Positions 1 through 12,769 of a stretch of 64,000 nucleotides of DNA are shown one piece after another. The position numbers and the translations under genes were made by a program. Source of the DNA: Holothuria scabra (lineage: Eukaryota > Echinodermata > Holothuroidea > Aspidochirotida > Holothuriidae). The stretch lies in assembly GCA_037179385.1 (NCBI GenBank), contig CM074179.1, forward strand, positions 32,927,903 through 32,991,902. The letters are read 5' to 3'. Positions within the stretch are counted from its first letter, which is position 1. Each line of letters begins with the position of its first letter. Under the pieces are notes generated by a model. It had not been told where the DNA came from, searched no databases, and saw only the letters and a program-made list of their open reading frames with translations.

Positions 1-438
1 ATCACAATGGATCTTTTGAGCTGTGCCTGTGTATTATATGGATACTCATTGCAGTTTAACAGCAGGTAACTCTACAAACGAACTATGTACAGCTTTATCT
101 ACACACTAACTAGTGGCATGCCAGCTTTGATTAGTTGGGACATGAGAACTGAAACATGAAACAGTTCTGAAAATGTTTTTGGATAGTGCCAACAATGGTG
201 GTTGGAAATAGGCTTGATGAAAATTGCTCCACATTTTATGGAAGTAAGTTCCACTGAGTAACTTAAATACATGATAATTTACAACTACCATTTTCATAAT
301 TTTAGGAATTATTTGCCCCTCTGTCAATGCACTTTTGAAGGCTATTTTGGGATTTCCTGGTGCTTACTCTCGCTCCACCTTTGTGTTTTTGAACGATGTT
401 CTGGACTGACGATTTTTTTGTTGTAAAGGAGGACATAC

Positions 439-567
439 CTCATCAGCTATTCTTCTTCGTTTTCCGTGGGTGAGTGGCACCACACTATCACTAACTTCTG
501 TTGATATCTTCATTTGAGAGAAATTTTCATTATCAGGGTTTGGCAAGATTTCAGCAACTGTTACTTC
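439..567 (-). CDS. RP2: RP2 coding exon 6 (last in window)
   Basis: Encodes [18 protein letters not shown] then [18 protein letters not shown] and ends ...RRRIADE before donor GTATGT. This is the linker leading to the C-terminal NDK-like domain. It joins exon 5 in phase 0 with no residues missing relative to vertebrate RP2. Confidence 0.93.
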
Positions 568-3500
568 CTACAAGGAAGGAAAGATCACGACACAGAAAAA
601 AAAAATGAATACATCATTACTAGTTAAATGGGAAGAAGATAAAAATTAGGGTTGAACAATCCAATCAGTTTTTTTATAATAAAAGTATTGCATAACGTTC
701 ATATTATCAAGCTGTCCATGTTTGAGTTACTACTAGTATTAGTGATCATTGGAACTGTACAGTGTTTGCATAATCCCATGCTGGCAGCTATTCATGTCTT
801 TGAGAAGGCTAGAAAAAATTCTGCAATCATTAATGTTAATCTTTTTTAACAGTCTGTTTACAATGCATTAGGCATTAGCTACCTATATGCAGTCTGGTCA
901 CTGTTTGTTTACACAATTCATCATGCCTCAGTGCCAGCACAACCAGCCTACATGTGTCCAAAGAGATGAGTCTATTGTCCTGGTCTGCTGAGGCAGCTCT
1001 GGTTGCAAACTTGGCTTGCACTGAATAAACAGTCTCTGCCTTTATGAATGAGGTTTTCAGTGGGACTCTTTGTGTCCATAGTGCTGGACGTGGCAGCTAC
1101 TATTGACAGAAAGTTGATAATAGGAAGTCGGGTTGACCTTGCTGTAACATCACTTTTCCAACAAAAAGTGGGGTTTTAGGTATAAATTATATAGAGGCAA
1201 CCTTATGCCTAATGGTAAAATTAAAGCAGCCATGCTGCAGAATCTCAATACTTTCATGCATGATCAATTGTACCAGATCAACCATGCATTTAAGCTTTTG
1301 ATGATGCAGCGAAAAAGAGAAAAAATCCTTTTGATGATCAGGTACAGGTAATATCCTGATATGGTACTGCATTTTATAATCAAAACTTGAACTGGTTATC
1401 AGGTATTTTACAAAAAATTCAGAATGGTACTGCTATACTACAATATGAAATAAATATTACCATTGGGAAGCACACTGAAACTGCATAGCACAAACAATTG
1501 TCCAGCCAGCTGGATATCAGGCTCACAAACAAAAGCTGTTTCCAACCAATTCCAACAAAATTAGTTTCCCTAGCACCTTATAGCTCTCTTTTTTCAACAC
1601 CACTCTCCCTTACCTCTTATAATCTTATTGGAACCTGTTGGTGGGGAACATAACTTTTTAAGGTTGAGAGCTAACATCTTGTTTAGAAACTCAGTCAGCT
1701 GTGAGCGAATTTCTCCATCATAAGACAATGGATGGGCAAACATCTTGGTCAGACCAGACACGACCATCTTACAGTCACCTTATGCTTGATTTAGCAGAGG
1801 TATGAAGCCACAGACAAAATAGCATACTATAAATATGTACACACAACATTGAATAATAGGAAAATGGAGTATAAGCAATGGCCTGCAATGACCCTGTTTT
1901 CTTTGCACAACTGTTTGACCACTTTTTCAGCCAAAATAACTAAAGTTACCAACTCATCAGATTATCAAGTTCAAATTTTAACTCCTACATAATTACATAC
2001 AGTAATTATCCTAAACTATGGGATAGTGCTACAAGATTTTATGACAAAAATGTAAAACCTCCCTAACATGGCCATGCATGCTGAAAAAGAAATTAGGATA
2101 TGAAGATGGTGACCAGCTAGTACAGTATGACAATATCACAATACATGTTAGGTATTGAGATAACAATGCACATTTTAAGGTTTCATATTTGAATATTGAA
2201 AGGTGCTTTGCCAGTACTTGCAAAATCAAATTTTGCAGCTGTTTATTCTTTCTGAAATGCCAATGGTTAGAGAGTACTCACTATTTGGTCCCAGTGCTAG
2301 ATACAAGCAGTGTTAGTTTTTGCTTACATAGCAACAGGTTTTTTCAAATTTCCAAATCAAGAATTATAAGCATGACCTATTGCTGCCATTAAATACCAAG
2401 TCTGAATCAAGTCAAGTAAAATTTAGGAAAGTCATTACATCAAGGGTCCCACACTTTTTTTAAGCAAGTCCACTTCAATTAACATACCTCATTAAAAAAT
2501 CACAATTCACCTCCATTTGAACTTACTGTTTCCACTCAGTGACTGCATCTGACTTCACAAAGCTACACAGGCAATGTAGTTCATTTAATGCCTGGATAAG
2601 GTCTACTTAGGAATACAGGATTGCTGGAAGTGAATTTTAGGAAAAAGTAATTATGAATTAGCCCACCATAAAATACTTCTGGGCCAGAACTTGGACCCTT
2701 CACAACAAGGTTAATAAACCAGGCAATAAATCAAGTTTGTATCTCAGACCTGAGTTGTAAATTTCTGATTATGTACAGTACTTACCTCAGGAATAAGAGA
2801 CCAGTTTTCCTCTCCAGGTACAGGACTGAAATCATGAATATTACTCCAGTTATTGTTGTAAGCTGAAAGACCACTGCTGGCAAATTGATCTGTAAATATA
2901 AAATGAGTTTATCATGACATACTGTAACGTTTGTTACATTACAACTACCAACAGCTATGTACCTTGTACGAGACTGGTAGCTGCTACTGTTTTCCTCACT
3001 TGATGAATGTTTGAATTTTATTTTAAAATAACTTGATTCCAGAGCCTTGGTAGATTTAGTAGTATCTGTTCGTCTGAATGTGTCATTAAGTACCAGGTAA
3101 ATTGTATTCAGTACAATAATAAGCAAACTTTAAGGATCATTTTCACATTGAATACTTTGTGTATATACAGACTTCTTTTTGTTACTGACATATTGCATGG
3201 AATGACATACACGTGGTAAAAACAGGACTTTAGCATCTGAAGTTGCCGAGTACAGTAAATATTCTGGCACAAGCTGAAGTCTCTTAATTCTCATCACCCT
3301 CCTTTCATGTAATGAATTTATAAAAGCACATTCAAGGCTTGGGAAAACCAGAATGCAAAAATGCATTGAGGTTTCGATGGTACATAAACGTTCCGTTTCA
3401 AAGAGTGCCATCATGCACCATCATCTTCTCATTCAAATGTTATACTAGCATGTTCAAAATATAATTTTGTCATTCCAGATGACGTTTTGACCTTCATAAA

Positions 3501-6500
3501 AGCCATACATAGCTAGATGTACAAACAACACACAGACAAATGGACAAACAGCTATCTTGAAAGATCATATTTGAAAAGGTTTCTGGGCTTTGACCCCTGG
3601 AGACCCCAGATGATCTTTCATATCTGCCAAAAACAATGGGGACCATCTTCTGACCATAATGCATCCACATACCCCCTATCCAAGCTTCCTTCCTTAAGAT
3701 ATTGTGTTAACGAGATTTTCAGACTTTGACCCCCAGTGACCCCAGATGACCTTAAACCTCTGCCAAAAAATAGGGATCGTCTACTGACTATAACACATTT
3801 ACATACCAAATTTGAAATCAATACAAGTTTCCTACCTTGAGATATCGTGTTAACAAGATTTTCAGACTTTGACCCCTGGTGACCTCAGATGACCTTCGAC
3901 CTTCGCCAAAAACAAGAGGGACCATCTACTGACTATAGCCCATCCACATACCAAAAACGAAATCTATACAAGTTTCCTACCTTGAGATATCGCGTTAACA
4001 AGATTTTCAGACTTTGACCCCTGGTGACCCCAAATGACCTTTGACCTCTGCCAAAAACAATAGGGTTCTTCCTCTCAATATGGCTCATCTATGTACCAAG
4101 TTTGGAAACTGTCAGATATTCCTAACTTGAGATATCGTGTTAACGAGCAAAGTGTCACAAACACACACACATACACACACACATCCACACATACATACAC
4201 ACACCATCATGAATGCATAGGTTTCTCTTATCATCCAAACCAAAAAGGCTTGAACTCTCAAGTTATTTTCATCAGAGCACTTTTCAATGTTTTCAGGGCT
4301 GCATTCTGAGTTTTGGTCCTGAAGGAAAAAGTTCAAAAACATTACTTACCTTTAAGTTCTGGGTAGAAATACTGGAAACAGCCAAATCTAATCTTGGTGG
4401 TGGATTCAATGATTGGTTGGGTATCACAGTACAGCATGATATCAATTCCTTTACAGTCTCGTGATCTAAACTGTTGGCATGCAATGATGGCTTTACACTG
4501 ACTACAGTCTCTTAAGAACACACTAGAATAGAAAGGAAGTTAAAATAACACTGCACCATTAGTTTTACACTGTTCATATGAAATAATTATGTGCAGTATC
4601 TTGTCTTGAGATTCACACATTCACTGTACTGCAAAGGGTCTGTGATCAGTGTATTTTAACAGTTCCTGGAATTCTTTGTCCATAGTCAAAATGTAAACAA
4701 TTGCAAGGAAATGTATCTGAACAGCTGGTGAAGTTGGTCATTACATCACTACCTGCGTCCAATATGACTTTATTGCCTTAATTTTATAGCCTGAACGCAA
4801 TTGTAAGCATTCATATTTTGAGAAATTGACAGAAGTAAGATTTATATTAGTATACAGCATCCATGATACAGGTTAGCAAAAAATTTGAGATCATTGCTGA
4901 TGGAACCCAGTCATGGCTGATAAAATTGGACCATTACTTGGCTGTTCAGATTCCTCTGTAGTAATGCAGTAACCCATAGCAACATTAGAACCACAACTTA
5001 GCAGGTACTGTCACCATTCTGCATAATAAATCCTTTTTACAGCAGATTTTGAAAAGTCTGGACAGGACTGTACATTACATGAACTTGTAAAATATCAAAA
5101 AGTATTTATAATCACTGCTTACAGTATACACTAACACAGCGGTAAAGCTTTCCAATCCATCCATAGAGCAATCTTACACCCAAAGTACCATAAAGTCCAT
5201 CAAATTAAGTAAATTTAGTCTTCTTCATCCAAAATGATTTGGTTCACTGATAGTCTTTTACATGCCTTTTCCATTAGTGTTAGCCTGTACAGGCTGGAGG
5301 AGGTAAAATTCTTGTAGAAATTCTCTCTCTTCCAACATTTGGGAGTTCTGGCCATATTGGTGCATACAGTAAATTAATTTTAAAGTTTGTACACAAAAGT
5401 TACTAAATTACCTTCCTTTGCTAGGACCAATGAATATCTTACATCCAGTACAGTCATCAATGGTTACAGATGCAGAGTGATCAAAGATGTAAATATTACA
5501 ATCCTGTAACAAAGAGAGAATATATTGCAGTTATTACATTGACTTTGTTAGAGGGTGACATTTGTTTCACCGATTGATTGTTTCAATTCTCACAGATTGC
5601 AATGCAGACAGGAAAAAAAAGAACATGATGAGGGTACACAAAATCTGCTATTTACTGTTGTGTTCATGGACTAACCATTGTTCAAAACAGTAAACTATAA
5701 AAGCAAGAAAATACAATAGAACAAAACCATCAATTAATCTGTACACTCTGTACATTCATGTAAAACAAAACTATAACTACCAATCAGTCAATCAATCAAT
5801 TAATCAAGCTCGGATAAACATCAAAATAACTTTGTTACTTTTCTGACAATTTCTAAACACTCAGGACTGTCACCTTTACTGCTTTTGCTTACAGTTCTAC
5901 CTCAAGCTTTATATCACAGAAAGTCAGTTCTTTGGCCACACTCTGCAGTGTAAATCAGTATTCCTGGATGTCAACTAGGGCTACCAGATACTGTAACTGT
6001 TATTTTGTCTTTCATGGGGGCTGGACCTTTCAAGTCCTGAACAAAATATTTTATTCCCAGCAAAAGGAGGAAAATGTTCCACAGTCCACTGTAAATTTAT
6101 GTTCAAAGAAGAAAAGTCTGGATGTTGATGTCCAAATTCCCCTTCAAAAGCCCAAATTTCCAGGGCTACAAATGCTCAAATATTCCTCCAGATATCCCAA
6201 TTTCCCAAATCTTCCCTACAACTACCTAAATCAAACTGCCTACCTCTCCTTTTTTTCCAGTAATGGACATGTGTATTTGAAACATTCCTGCACTGTAGTA
6301 CACACAGTGACGTTGTAAATCATTGTGTAAGGGAAGGGCTTCAGCAATAGGCCTACTGTACATCTTACAAACTTTGAGGCACCACCTGCCAAAATGCAAA
6401 ATTATGGTAGTACTGTAGATGAGAAACTTGGGAGTGATGGCTCAGAGATGTGCAATAACAAAGGGAATTTAAACAGTACCATATGTACAGAGATAGTCTA

Positions 6501-7961
6501 CTATTGTGTCACTGAGAGCATACGTACCTGGCAGTTGTTAATAATAAATTGTTGTCCATTCACAGTCCCTGGAAGTCTACCAACTGTTTCTCCTTTGAGT
6601 TCTGCTATTGTGAAGTCTTTGGGATCAGGCCGATCTTTTTTATCCCTGTATTAATATGATAAAATATTAGGCTATACAGCACTATTTTATGAGAGACAGT
6701 TGAAGTTCCTTTTCATATGATTCCAGATATGAATACTGTACCTTGCATTATGTTTATTGTAATGTCATGTGGAGCACAGTATAGAAGGTTCTGGTTGAGA
6801 ACTAGGCCTTATAGGCTACTCTATTTATACACCTGAGGTAACTTAAACCTACTAAAAATAATGTTCATTAGACCTAGGCCTAACATTAGGCCTAGCCTAG
6901 GTCCTAACATTAGAAGCCACTTTGAGAAGGTAAACAGTGTGATTATAAGAAAGCCTGAAAAATTTAAAACTCAAGGCTAGTACCACCTTACTGTTCTTTG
7001 TATTTGTAATTTTGTACTATCCTTGTGTGGCATACATTTTGGAATACAATGATCAATTTAGGATAAATGCTATTTCACATACTTCAGGCTATATCCATGG
7101 GCTATTTAGAATACAGTGTCATTCCGCCATAGGTACATTCCGCCATAACGCTCCGCCACAGGTTTCGCACCTTTCCGCCATGACGGGAAGGTACGAAACC
7201 TGTGGCGAAAAGGCACTTTCTAAAAAGCTATGAAATTGGAGGAATTGTTGTAATTGCAACTACCAAAACATTTTCAGAAGTCCAGGCTAGACAACCTGTA
7301 AAGTGTAAAGATGGCACGATAGGGATTTACTCACCTCGAGACATAGTTTGTTGAACAGATTGAATGGAAGTGAAAATTAAGAACTTTGAATAGAATTAAG
7401 GTTTACTTACGAATGGATACTAATTAATGAATTTGATTTTAGGCTATGTGGAATAAAGTTTCACCCTTTTCAAATGTATGAACTAACGTTAGTGCTTGCA
7501 CCGGTACCGACGTCCTTGCTACCCGGGTAGAAAATTACTAGGCCTAGGCTAGCTACCCGGGTAGCAATTTTCTATGATTTCTTTTTGATCTTCGCAAAAT
7601 TACATGGTTATTGAAAGCAACAAATGTTTTCTATGCTGGAATGAGCACATTTTCTATCGCGGAATATACCGATGGCGGAATGGCACGGACCCCGGCTATT
7701 TACATTCATCAAACTAACGTTAGTACTAGCCTAGGCTAGTACTCTGTGGTCTGTACAGTGCGATTCACTGGTTAGGCTTTCTACCCTAACAGATGCACCC
7801 TCATACAATTTAGGCCTATGTAAGCTAACGTTACGCCAATATAGGAATTTGACAGAAAACTTTTACGGCAGGAATTTCGACATTTACCAGCTATAGACCT
7901 TTGGTTGCTCTTCTTCTTTACTTTCATCCTGGTTACTTCCTCGTGAAAATAGACAACCCAT
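439..7961 (-). CDS. RP2: RP2 (XRP2), ARL3 GTPase-activating protein; six exons, 3' end outside the window
   Basis: Spliced gene read from 7961 down to 439: exons 7888-7961, 6528-6645, 5412-5503, 4350-4522, 2786-2889 and 439-567. All have AG/GT borders and matching phases, giving 230 codons. The protein starts MGC, the myristoylation/palmitoylation anchor known for RP2. Residues ~25-190 form the cofactor-C-like (C-CAP/TBCC) beta-helix, with the signatures [39 protein letters not shown] and [10 protein letters not shown]. The Gln-Gln-Phe-Arg segment (111-114) and Glu134 match the catalytic residues of human RP2 (Gln115, Gln116, Arg118, Glu138). Known role of the family: GAP for ARL3, releasing lipidated cargo in cilia. 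The C-terminal NDK-like domain (about 120 residues) is absent and should lie left of position 1, because exon 6 ends in a good donor (GTATGT). The next gene upstream on the same strand is ATG101. Confidence 0.96.
568..2785 (-). other. RP2 intron 5, no recognisable inserted element
   Basis: AT-rich intron sequence. I see no conserved coding segment, clear terminal repeats or tandem array in it. Confidence 0.5.
2786..2889 (-). CDS. RP2: RP2 coding exon 5
   Basis: Encodes [20 protein letters not shown] followed by [15 protein letters not shown], the conserved end of the beta-helix domain. The acceptor is TTTACAG and the donor GTAAGT. It ends in phase 0. Confidence 0.95.
3346..4241 (+). repeat. 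Satellite-cored interspersed element, copy A, in RP2 intron 4
   Basis: It begins with AACCAGAATGCAAAAATGCA and a GGTTTCGATG motif, then carries several copies of a ~145-bp monomer. The monomer has a TTTTCAGACTTTGACCCC block, a TGACCTTTGACC block, CAAAAACAATAGGGACCATC and CTTGAGATATCGTGTTAAC. A short (CA)n tract follows (4160-4205), then ATGCATAGGTTTCTCTTATC and AAACC. The same layout recurs in two copies in ATG101 and, as a diverged subfamily, near 59.3-60.5 kb. A tandem core followed by a microsatellite and a fixed tail recalls the pearl/HINE class of Helitron-related elements in invertebrates; that assignment is inference. Confidence 0.8.
4350..4522 (-). CDS. RP2: RP2 coding exon 4, with the catalytic Gln/Arg segment
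   Basis: Encodes [20 protein letters not shown] and on to [11 protein letters not shown]. It holds the Gln-Gln-Phe-Arg segment that inserts into the ARL3 active site in the family, and the conserved TQPIIES stretch. The acceptor is TTCTAG and the donor GTAAGT. Confidence 0.96.
5412..5503 (-). CDS. RP2: RP2 coding exon 3
   Basis: Encodes [20 protein letters not shown] through to GPSKG, one or two rungs of the C-CAP beta-helix. The acceptor is TTACAG and the donor GTAATT. The last codon (Ser) is completed by exon 4. Confidence 0.95.
6528..6645 (-). CDS. RP2: RP2 coding exon 2
   Basis: Encodes [12 protein letters not shown] followed by [15 protein letters not shown] and ends at Asn-Asn-Cys-Gln. 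The acceptor is CAG at 6646-6648 and the donor is GTACG. The GRLPGT motif is the opening of the RP2 beta-helix. Confidence 0.95.
7109..7693. mobile_element. 585-bp TIR element with a 9-bp TSD in RP2 intron 1
   Basis: The ends are imperfect inverted repeats: the left contains GTGTCATTCCGCCATAGGTA and the reverse complement of the right contains GTGCCATTCCGCCATCGGTA. Outside them the 9-mer GGCTATTTA is directly repeated (7100-7108 and 7694-7702). Inside lie a 19-bp hairpin (7153-7206; GCCACAGGTTTCG arm, one mismatch) and two CTACCCGGGTAG palindromes near 7518-7565. There is no open frame, so it is non-autonomous. A 9-bp duplication would fit MULE- or Merlin-like transposases; this is not proven. 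Confidence 0.75.
7888..7961 (-). CDS. RP2: RP2 coding exon 1
   Basis: Starts at the ATG complementary to 7959-7961 and encodes [19 protein letters not shown] then PKVYS, with the Trp codon split by the intron. The start is chosen because Gly2 and Cys3 are the conserved lipid-anchor residues of RP2. The donor reads GTAAAT. Confidence 0.95.
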
Positions 7962-8272
7962 GTTTTTCGTTCGGAATGTATGTGACTATCGCAAATTGTG
8001 AGAAATTATGGTACTGGAACGGCTAGCGTCTGGGCACCAAGGAAATGCAATCTGCCTATAAATATTCATATATGTGACGTGTTTACAAAGGGACTTTCCC
8101 TTAAATATTTTTTTTTTCATTTCATTACTTGGTCCGAGGGTCTTTTCCACCTTTACAAAAAAGGACATTTAAACAATGTTTATTGGAACATTTTGCAGAG
8201 GTTTTGTGTCAGTGAGTATTAGGTCTTTGGACATGCATGCAATTTCAAAGAAATTGGCTGGTGGACAATTTA
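7962..8272. other. RP2 upstream flank / probable promoter region
   Basis: This lies directly upstream of the RP2 start codon and so should hold its 5'UTR and promoter. I see no convincing TATA box or other named site. Confidence 0.35.
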
Positions 8273-8273
8273 A

Positions 8274-8572
8274 AGGCATATTTTCATCATCCCAAAAAGT
8301 TTCAATTCTCCCAACCTACTTACTTCTAGCCCCTCCCACATTTATCTAAAGCCCATCTTTATCCAGACACAATCCTAGTTTATTGCTTCATGGCTTCTCC
8401 CAGTGGCCATACAAGTCCATATAATGTGTAATCAAGACACTCTCAGTGCACATGATGTGTAATTTAGCTATGATGCATTGTTTGAATGTGATGCCAATCA
8501 AAGAGCTGTACCAATCGAGAGTTTTGATATATGTATACTGAAACTGTAGTTTAGGGTGACGAGTGGCTGCCT
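8274..8572 (+). mobile_element. TTAA-flanked MITE, family T, copy 1
   Basis: Flanked by TTAA at both ends (8270-8273 and 8573-8576), with ends AGGCA... and ...TGCCT. The interior shares CCTCCCACA, CAGACACAATCCTAGTTTAT and ACACTCTCAGT with three other copies in this window. The TTAA duplication is typical of piggyBac-type insertion. It is the most diverged of the four copies. Confidence 0.75.
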
Positions 8573-8576
8573 TTAA

Positions 8577-11130
8577 ACAGGTTTGGATATAGCCTTCAAA
8601 AATGAGTGCAGGAACTCAGCACTAAGCTTCAAGTATTATATGAACTGGGCATTTTTAGGGGACCAGAATTGGTGAGTATAACTTGTTGGTTGGGGATTAA
8701 CACCCTTGCTCCACTGACATACACATAAAGGGCCTCACAACGGGACAGAGGTTCTTGCATGCCCTCAAACTTTTTGGAATAACACCCTGTGCTTGACTTA
8801 GGTTTTTTACACAGCCTAAGGGTTAAATATTTGTTGGTATTGGTTATGGATGTGTGCTCCCTTTCCCCTACATTCCTTAGTGGGCCTTTAGATTGATGTT
8901 CATTTCTATGGTAGTTTTAGTGGGTGAGAAAGTCTGAAAGGAACCATTTTTAGCATTGTCTCAGGTAGGTTTGGAATTCTGAATGTTTGAAACAGGAACC
9001 ATTAAACAATTTAATATGTGGGAGTAAGGTTCCAATAGCTCTTCAATCACTTCACCCAACTTGCTGCAACTTTAAGGCTTGGCTCAAATTCTTTTGGATT
9101 TACATATCCCCAACCGTTAATTTATCATAATGGTCTCTGCAAGGAAATATACCATTGGAATTCATGTTGGTCCAAGCTAATATGTTCATACTTCTTTTGA
9201 GCCTTTTTTAACATGTGGCTGATTTGGGACAGGGAAGTTGATGCCCACCCAATGTCAATCGATCTCACGAGAATGAAAGTTCACAAGACAAAAAATTTTA
9301 AAAGAGAAAGGGCCTGACAGACTGAAGTAAGAAAAGATTTGCATGACTAAAAATGACCTAAAATGTGAATAGGCTACAGAGTCTGAAAATGAGTATGAAC
9401 AGCAGGTTCTAAATGTCATTCTTCATGAACCTTTTAGTTCTCATATTTGGTCTCATGGAGTAGTGTAGTGTGGCACACTGTTCTGTTTGGTAATGGGCTC
9501 TTGAGAGTTGTGTTACAATATTTCTTCTCCTCAAATGTGGAAAATGCTGGAAGTTACTGCATACCTTATCTTGGGAATATGCAATAGTCAATCCCTGGAA
9601 TATTATGAAGGTACTTTGAAGAGAAATCAGAAAGTTATATTATGGTAATTAGCTTGTTTCTTCAAAGTCCATCTGTGGCAACTGCTCTTGCCATACTTTT
9701 TTTTTAATGTTAAGTTCCCTCTTTTGTAGAAGAAGTGGATGGTGGGTTATGTGAAACCCCTCCTCTGTAGCTAGTACTACACTTTAATCTATTCCAAAGA
9801 AAATCCATTACTATCATGCACAAAAGAAAGAAATATTACTTCAACAAACTTGCTTTGAAATATCATTTATTTTGCATAGTATTTACAAACAAAAAAGGTT
9901 TCAAATTTATATTGATGCCACTCAACAAAAGGGTCACACATACATGGACATAGCGAAGGGGGCACAGGAGGAAATGTTGCCCCACATTTCCCCCACATTC
10001 CAGTGAAGTTTGATGATGCTGCATTCATGTACAATTAACTCATTGGTGTCTTTGTACTCTTTTGTGTTTCAACATTACAGGTAAGACTAACAAACATACA
10101 CAACCTTCTTTCCAAATGGATCTATTTTTTTAACAGAATTTAGTGAGGACAGAGAAAATGAGTGGCTTTGCTAGGTGACAAAGGAGAAAAAGCTACTGGA
10201 GGGAGGAACATTTTACAGAGGGTGGAACCCATACTTGACTGTATTGAAGCAATATAAATATTTTATCTTGTAAGACTGAGGTCAATAATATTTGGGAGGA
10301 GGCGGTCCCCTTGATTATGGGTCTGACCGGCATTACATTCGAGTACTTGTCCAATGGTATAAGGAGCTGTCAGGCAATTCTGGTTTCATCTTGAAGGCTC
10401 ATCAAAAAGACATCAGACTCAATGACAGTCAGTCATTTAAAGATTTTCCTAAATGAAAACCTCAAGATTGTGTAAGTCTTGTCAATGTTTCTCAAATAGT
10501 TCTCATTTTCTTAGGTAATGACCCAAAATATCAAACAGTGTCCTTCCCCCAACATAAAATTGTGAGTATGACCTCAAATAGTGCCACTCCCTCCAGTAGG
10601 CCCCTTGGCATGCCTTTCAGTACATTGGAAAAAAAAAAGAAAAGAAAAGCAATTTTTGCACATTGTTCACATCATATACCTTTTTCCTCACTGATAATGT
10701 TGTGGATAATTTTCTGTTTTTTTTTCAGTTTTTGTAATTGGCAGACAGCATTTTCAATGACATTTTGTGCATGCTATTCTATATCAGTAATTAATAAAAT
10801 TAGTACTTTGTATGCAAAAAAAAAAAAAATACAAACAATAACTTCCTCACAATGAGTTAAAAGAGTAACCTTCATTTGAAAAAAATTCTGAACAAGAATA
10901 CTGTACTTCACATTGTTAAGTACACTGAAGTTTCCTGTACTGGTACTTTACTTGGAAAAGCAATGCATATAACCAGGTAGGGTCTAGGACCACATAACCT
11001 TATGATACCAGATTAAGCACTACACTTCATAGACATTCTCTACAGCTTACTGTGGTTGCTTTGTTAGATAAAGTTTAACGACACATCAACATGATTGTGT
11101 TATCCTGTATAGTGTCAACTATATAAAAAG
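8577..11130. other. Intergenic / distal ATG101 3' flank, with a possible poly(A) signal
   Basis: No coding segment is recognised here. A minus-strand AATAAA (plus TTTATT at 9866-9871) could end a long ATG101 3'UTR, but nearer signals cannot be excluded. Around 9260-9400 lies a degenerate array of ~30-bp units of the type GACTGAAAT..GAAAAG. Confidence 0.3.
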
Positions 11131-11141
11131 ATAAAGGTTAA

Positions 11142-11397
11142 AGGTAAGGAGCAGTCCCCCAAACTTACTTTGAAGAAAAAAAAACTAAATAACACAATTT
11201 TCATCTTATTTCTCTTCAAAGTATCTTTCATTACATTTTATGACTTTCCTAGTGCATACTCAAGGTAAATCAAGCAGTTATTTCTGGTAAATTTCACATT
11301 TGAAGAGAAAAAACATTGTCACATGACTCCCAACAGCCAATCATAAAACTGGACAGTCTACTACACTTCTTCAATTTGGGATGACTGCTCCTGCCCT
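11142..11397. mobile_element. Short TIR element (MITE), ~256 bp
   Basis: The left end AAGGTAAGGAGCAGTC pairs with the right end GACTGCTCCTGCCCTTT. The left flank is TTAA and the right flank TTATA, so a decayed TTAA duplication is plausible. The interior is AT-rich with no open frame. Confidence 0.5.
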
Positions 11398-12769
11398 TTA
11401 TACACTCTTTCAAATATGACCAAGTACACGTTCTGTTTGATGTACAGTTCAAACACAGTGCAAGTCCTTTCCTTTAGTCGAGTCTCAAACCAGGAAGAAA
11501 AACCTTGGACACATTCTACACCCCCAGCTCAAAGTAGGGGGGGGGGGGGTCCTTATGGACTTGATCCTGCCTTGGGTACTTTTCCATTGGGTTGGTCAAA
11601 CAATAAGCCAGTTCGCTAATTTGTTTGTAATGACTGTGCACATGCACACATCCTCCAAATCGTTGGAATAAACAAACCAATCCCCCGCCTACAACGCATA
11701 TTCCAAAATTTGAGTCTACATGAAAATTTGGTGACATCATTCTTTCTTATTCCATCCATAACATAAGGAGGAACCTCAAGTGATGTTTTGTGCAGTAAAT
11801 TGTGTCTACATTGCTTTGCTGGTGCAAAAATTTGCATTTTAATCTACGGTAAAGTAGCACTAAGACCCTTATTTTCGTTCGAGTTGGTGAGACACTTAAG
11901 TAGTGTTGTACTGTATCCACCTACTGATGAAAAGAAGGGATGCTGTATGCTACGTACTGAGCTTGGTTTGCATATCACACACTGTGCCTCACAATTCCAT
12001 GCAGCAAGGAATCACCGAACAAGCTTATAGGGGTGGGGGTTAAGCCCAAACGCTTTTCTATGCATATCTGTGATGGGAAGGTGAGTGATTCCCACCTCCC
12101 CAAACCTTTACTGTACTTAGGAACTATTCTTGTAAGCTTGTAAGCTTCCAGTCTATCCTTTTGCTGCCCATGAAGTATTATTAAAAAGAGTCTTTCAAAT
12201 ATGCTTATACCATGTAAGTGATGCAATCAAAATAGGACTGAAAAGCAGACTGGCTAGAAGCTTGGAAAGTGGGAAGGTAGCATGCCAACTGATCCCTTTT
12301 GCTAATGTTTCTAAATGTGTCTGAACAGCTGAACTGACTAATAATAGGTATATGATGGTAGAGTATAATCAGTGGGATAACTTCATCCTCAGTGACAGCA
12401 AGTGTGGATAAAATTTGCAGACAACAGAAAGAGTTGTGAGCATTGCCAACAGGTGCTGGTGTCTATGGAAACAAGTAACCCCAGAAATGTAGAACAAAAA
12501 TTTGAACTGTACACTATTCAGACCAGGTGTGACAGTTCAGGTTAGGCGTGTTACACATACAGCAACCTCCTAATGCATACAATAGATGTACTGTATATTT
12601 TCAGTATACAGTTGTAAAGGTGGCAAAATTGACACAAGCCATAATTGATATACATACACAAAAAATAATAGCTACCGTAGCAATGTTAATACAGCTAGCC
12701 TTAAATTCTTGAACCAGTCCAGTGATTTGATTTTCACAATAACCAATCCATTTCAGTTACTTGCAGACC

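Noticed and set aside
106..327. Minus-strand open frame next to RP2 exon 6, possible exon 7
   Set aside because: Its translation shows no similarity to the NDK-like domain that should follow and has no fitting splice borders; the real exon is taken to lie left of the window.
4112..4342. Open frames across the (CA)n tracts (also 26028-26366 and 60373-60642 in part)
   Set aside because: They encode His-Thr or Val-Cys repeats from the microsatellite and follow the satellite element, not a gene.
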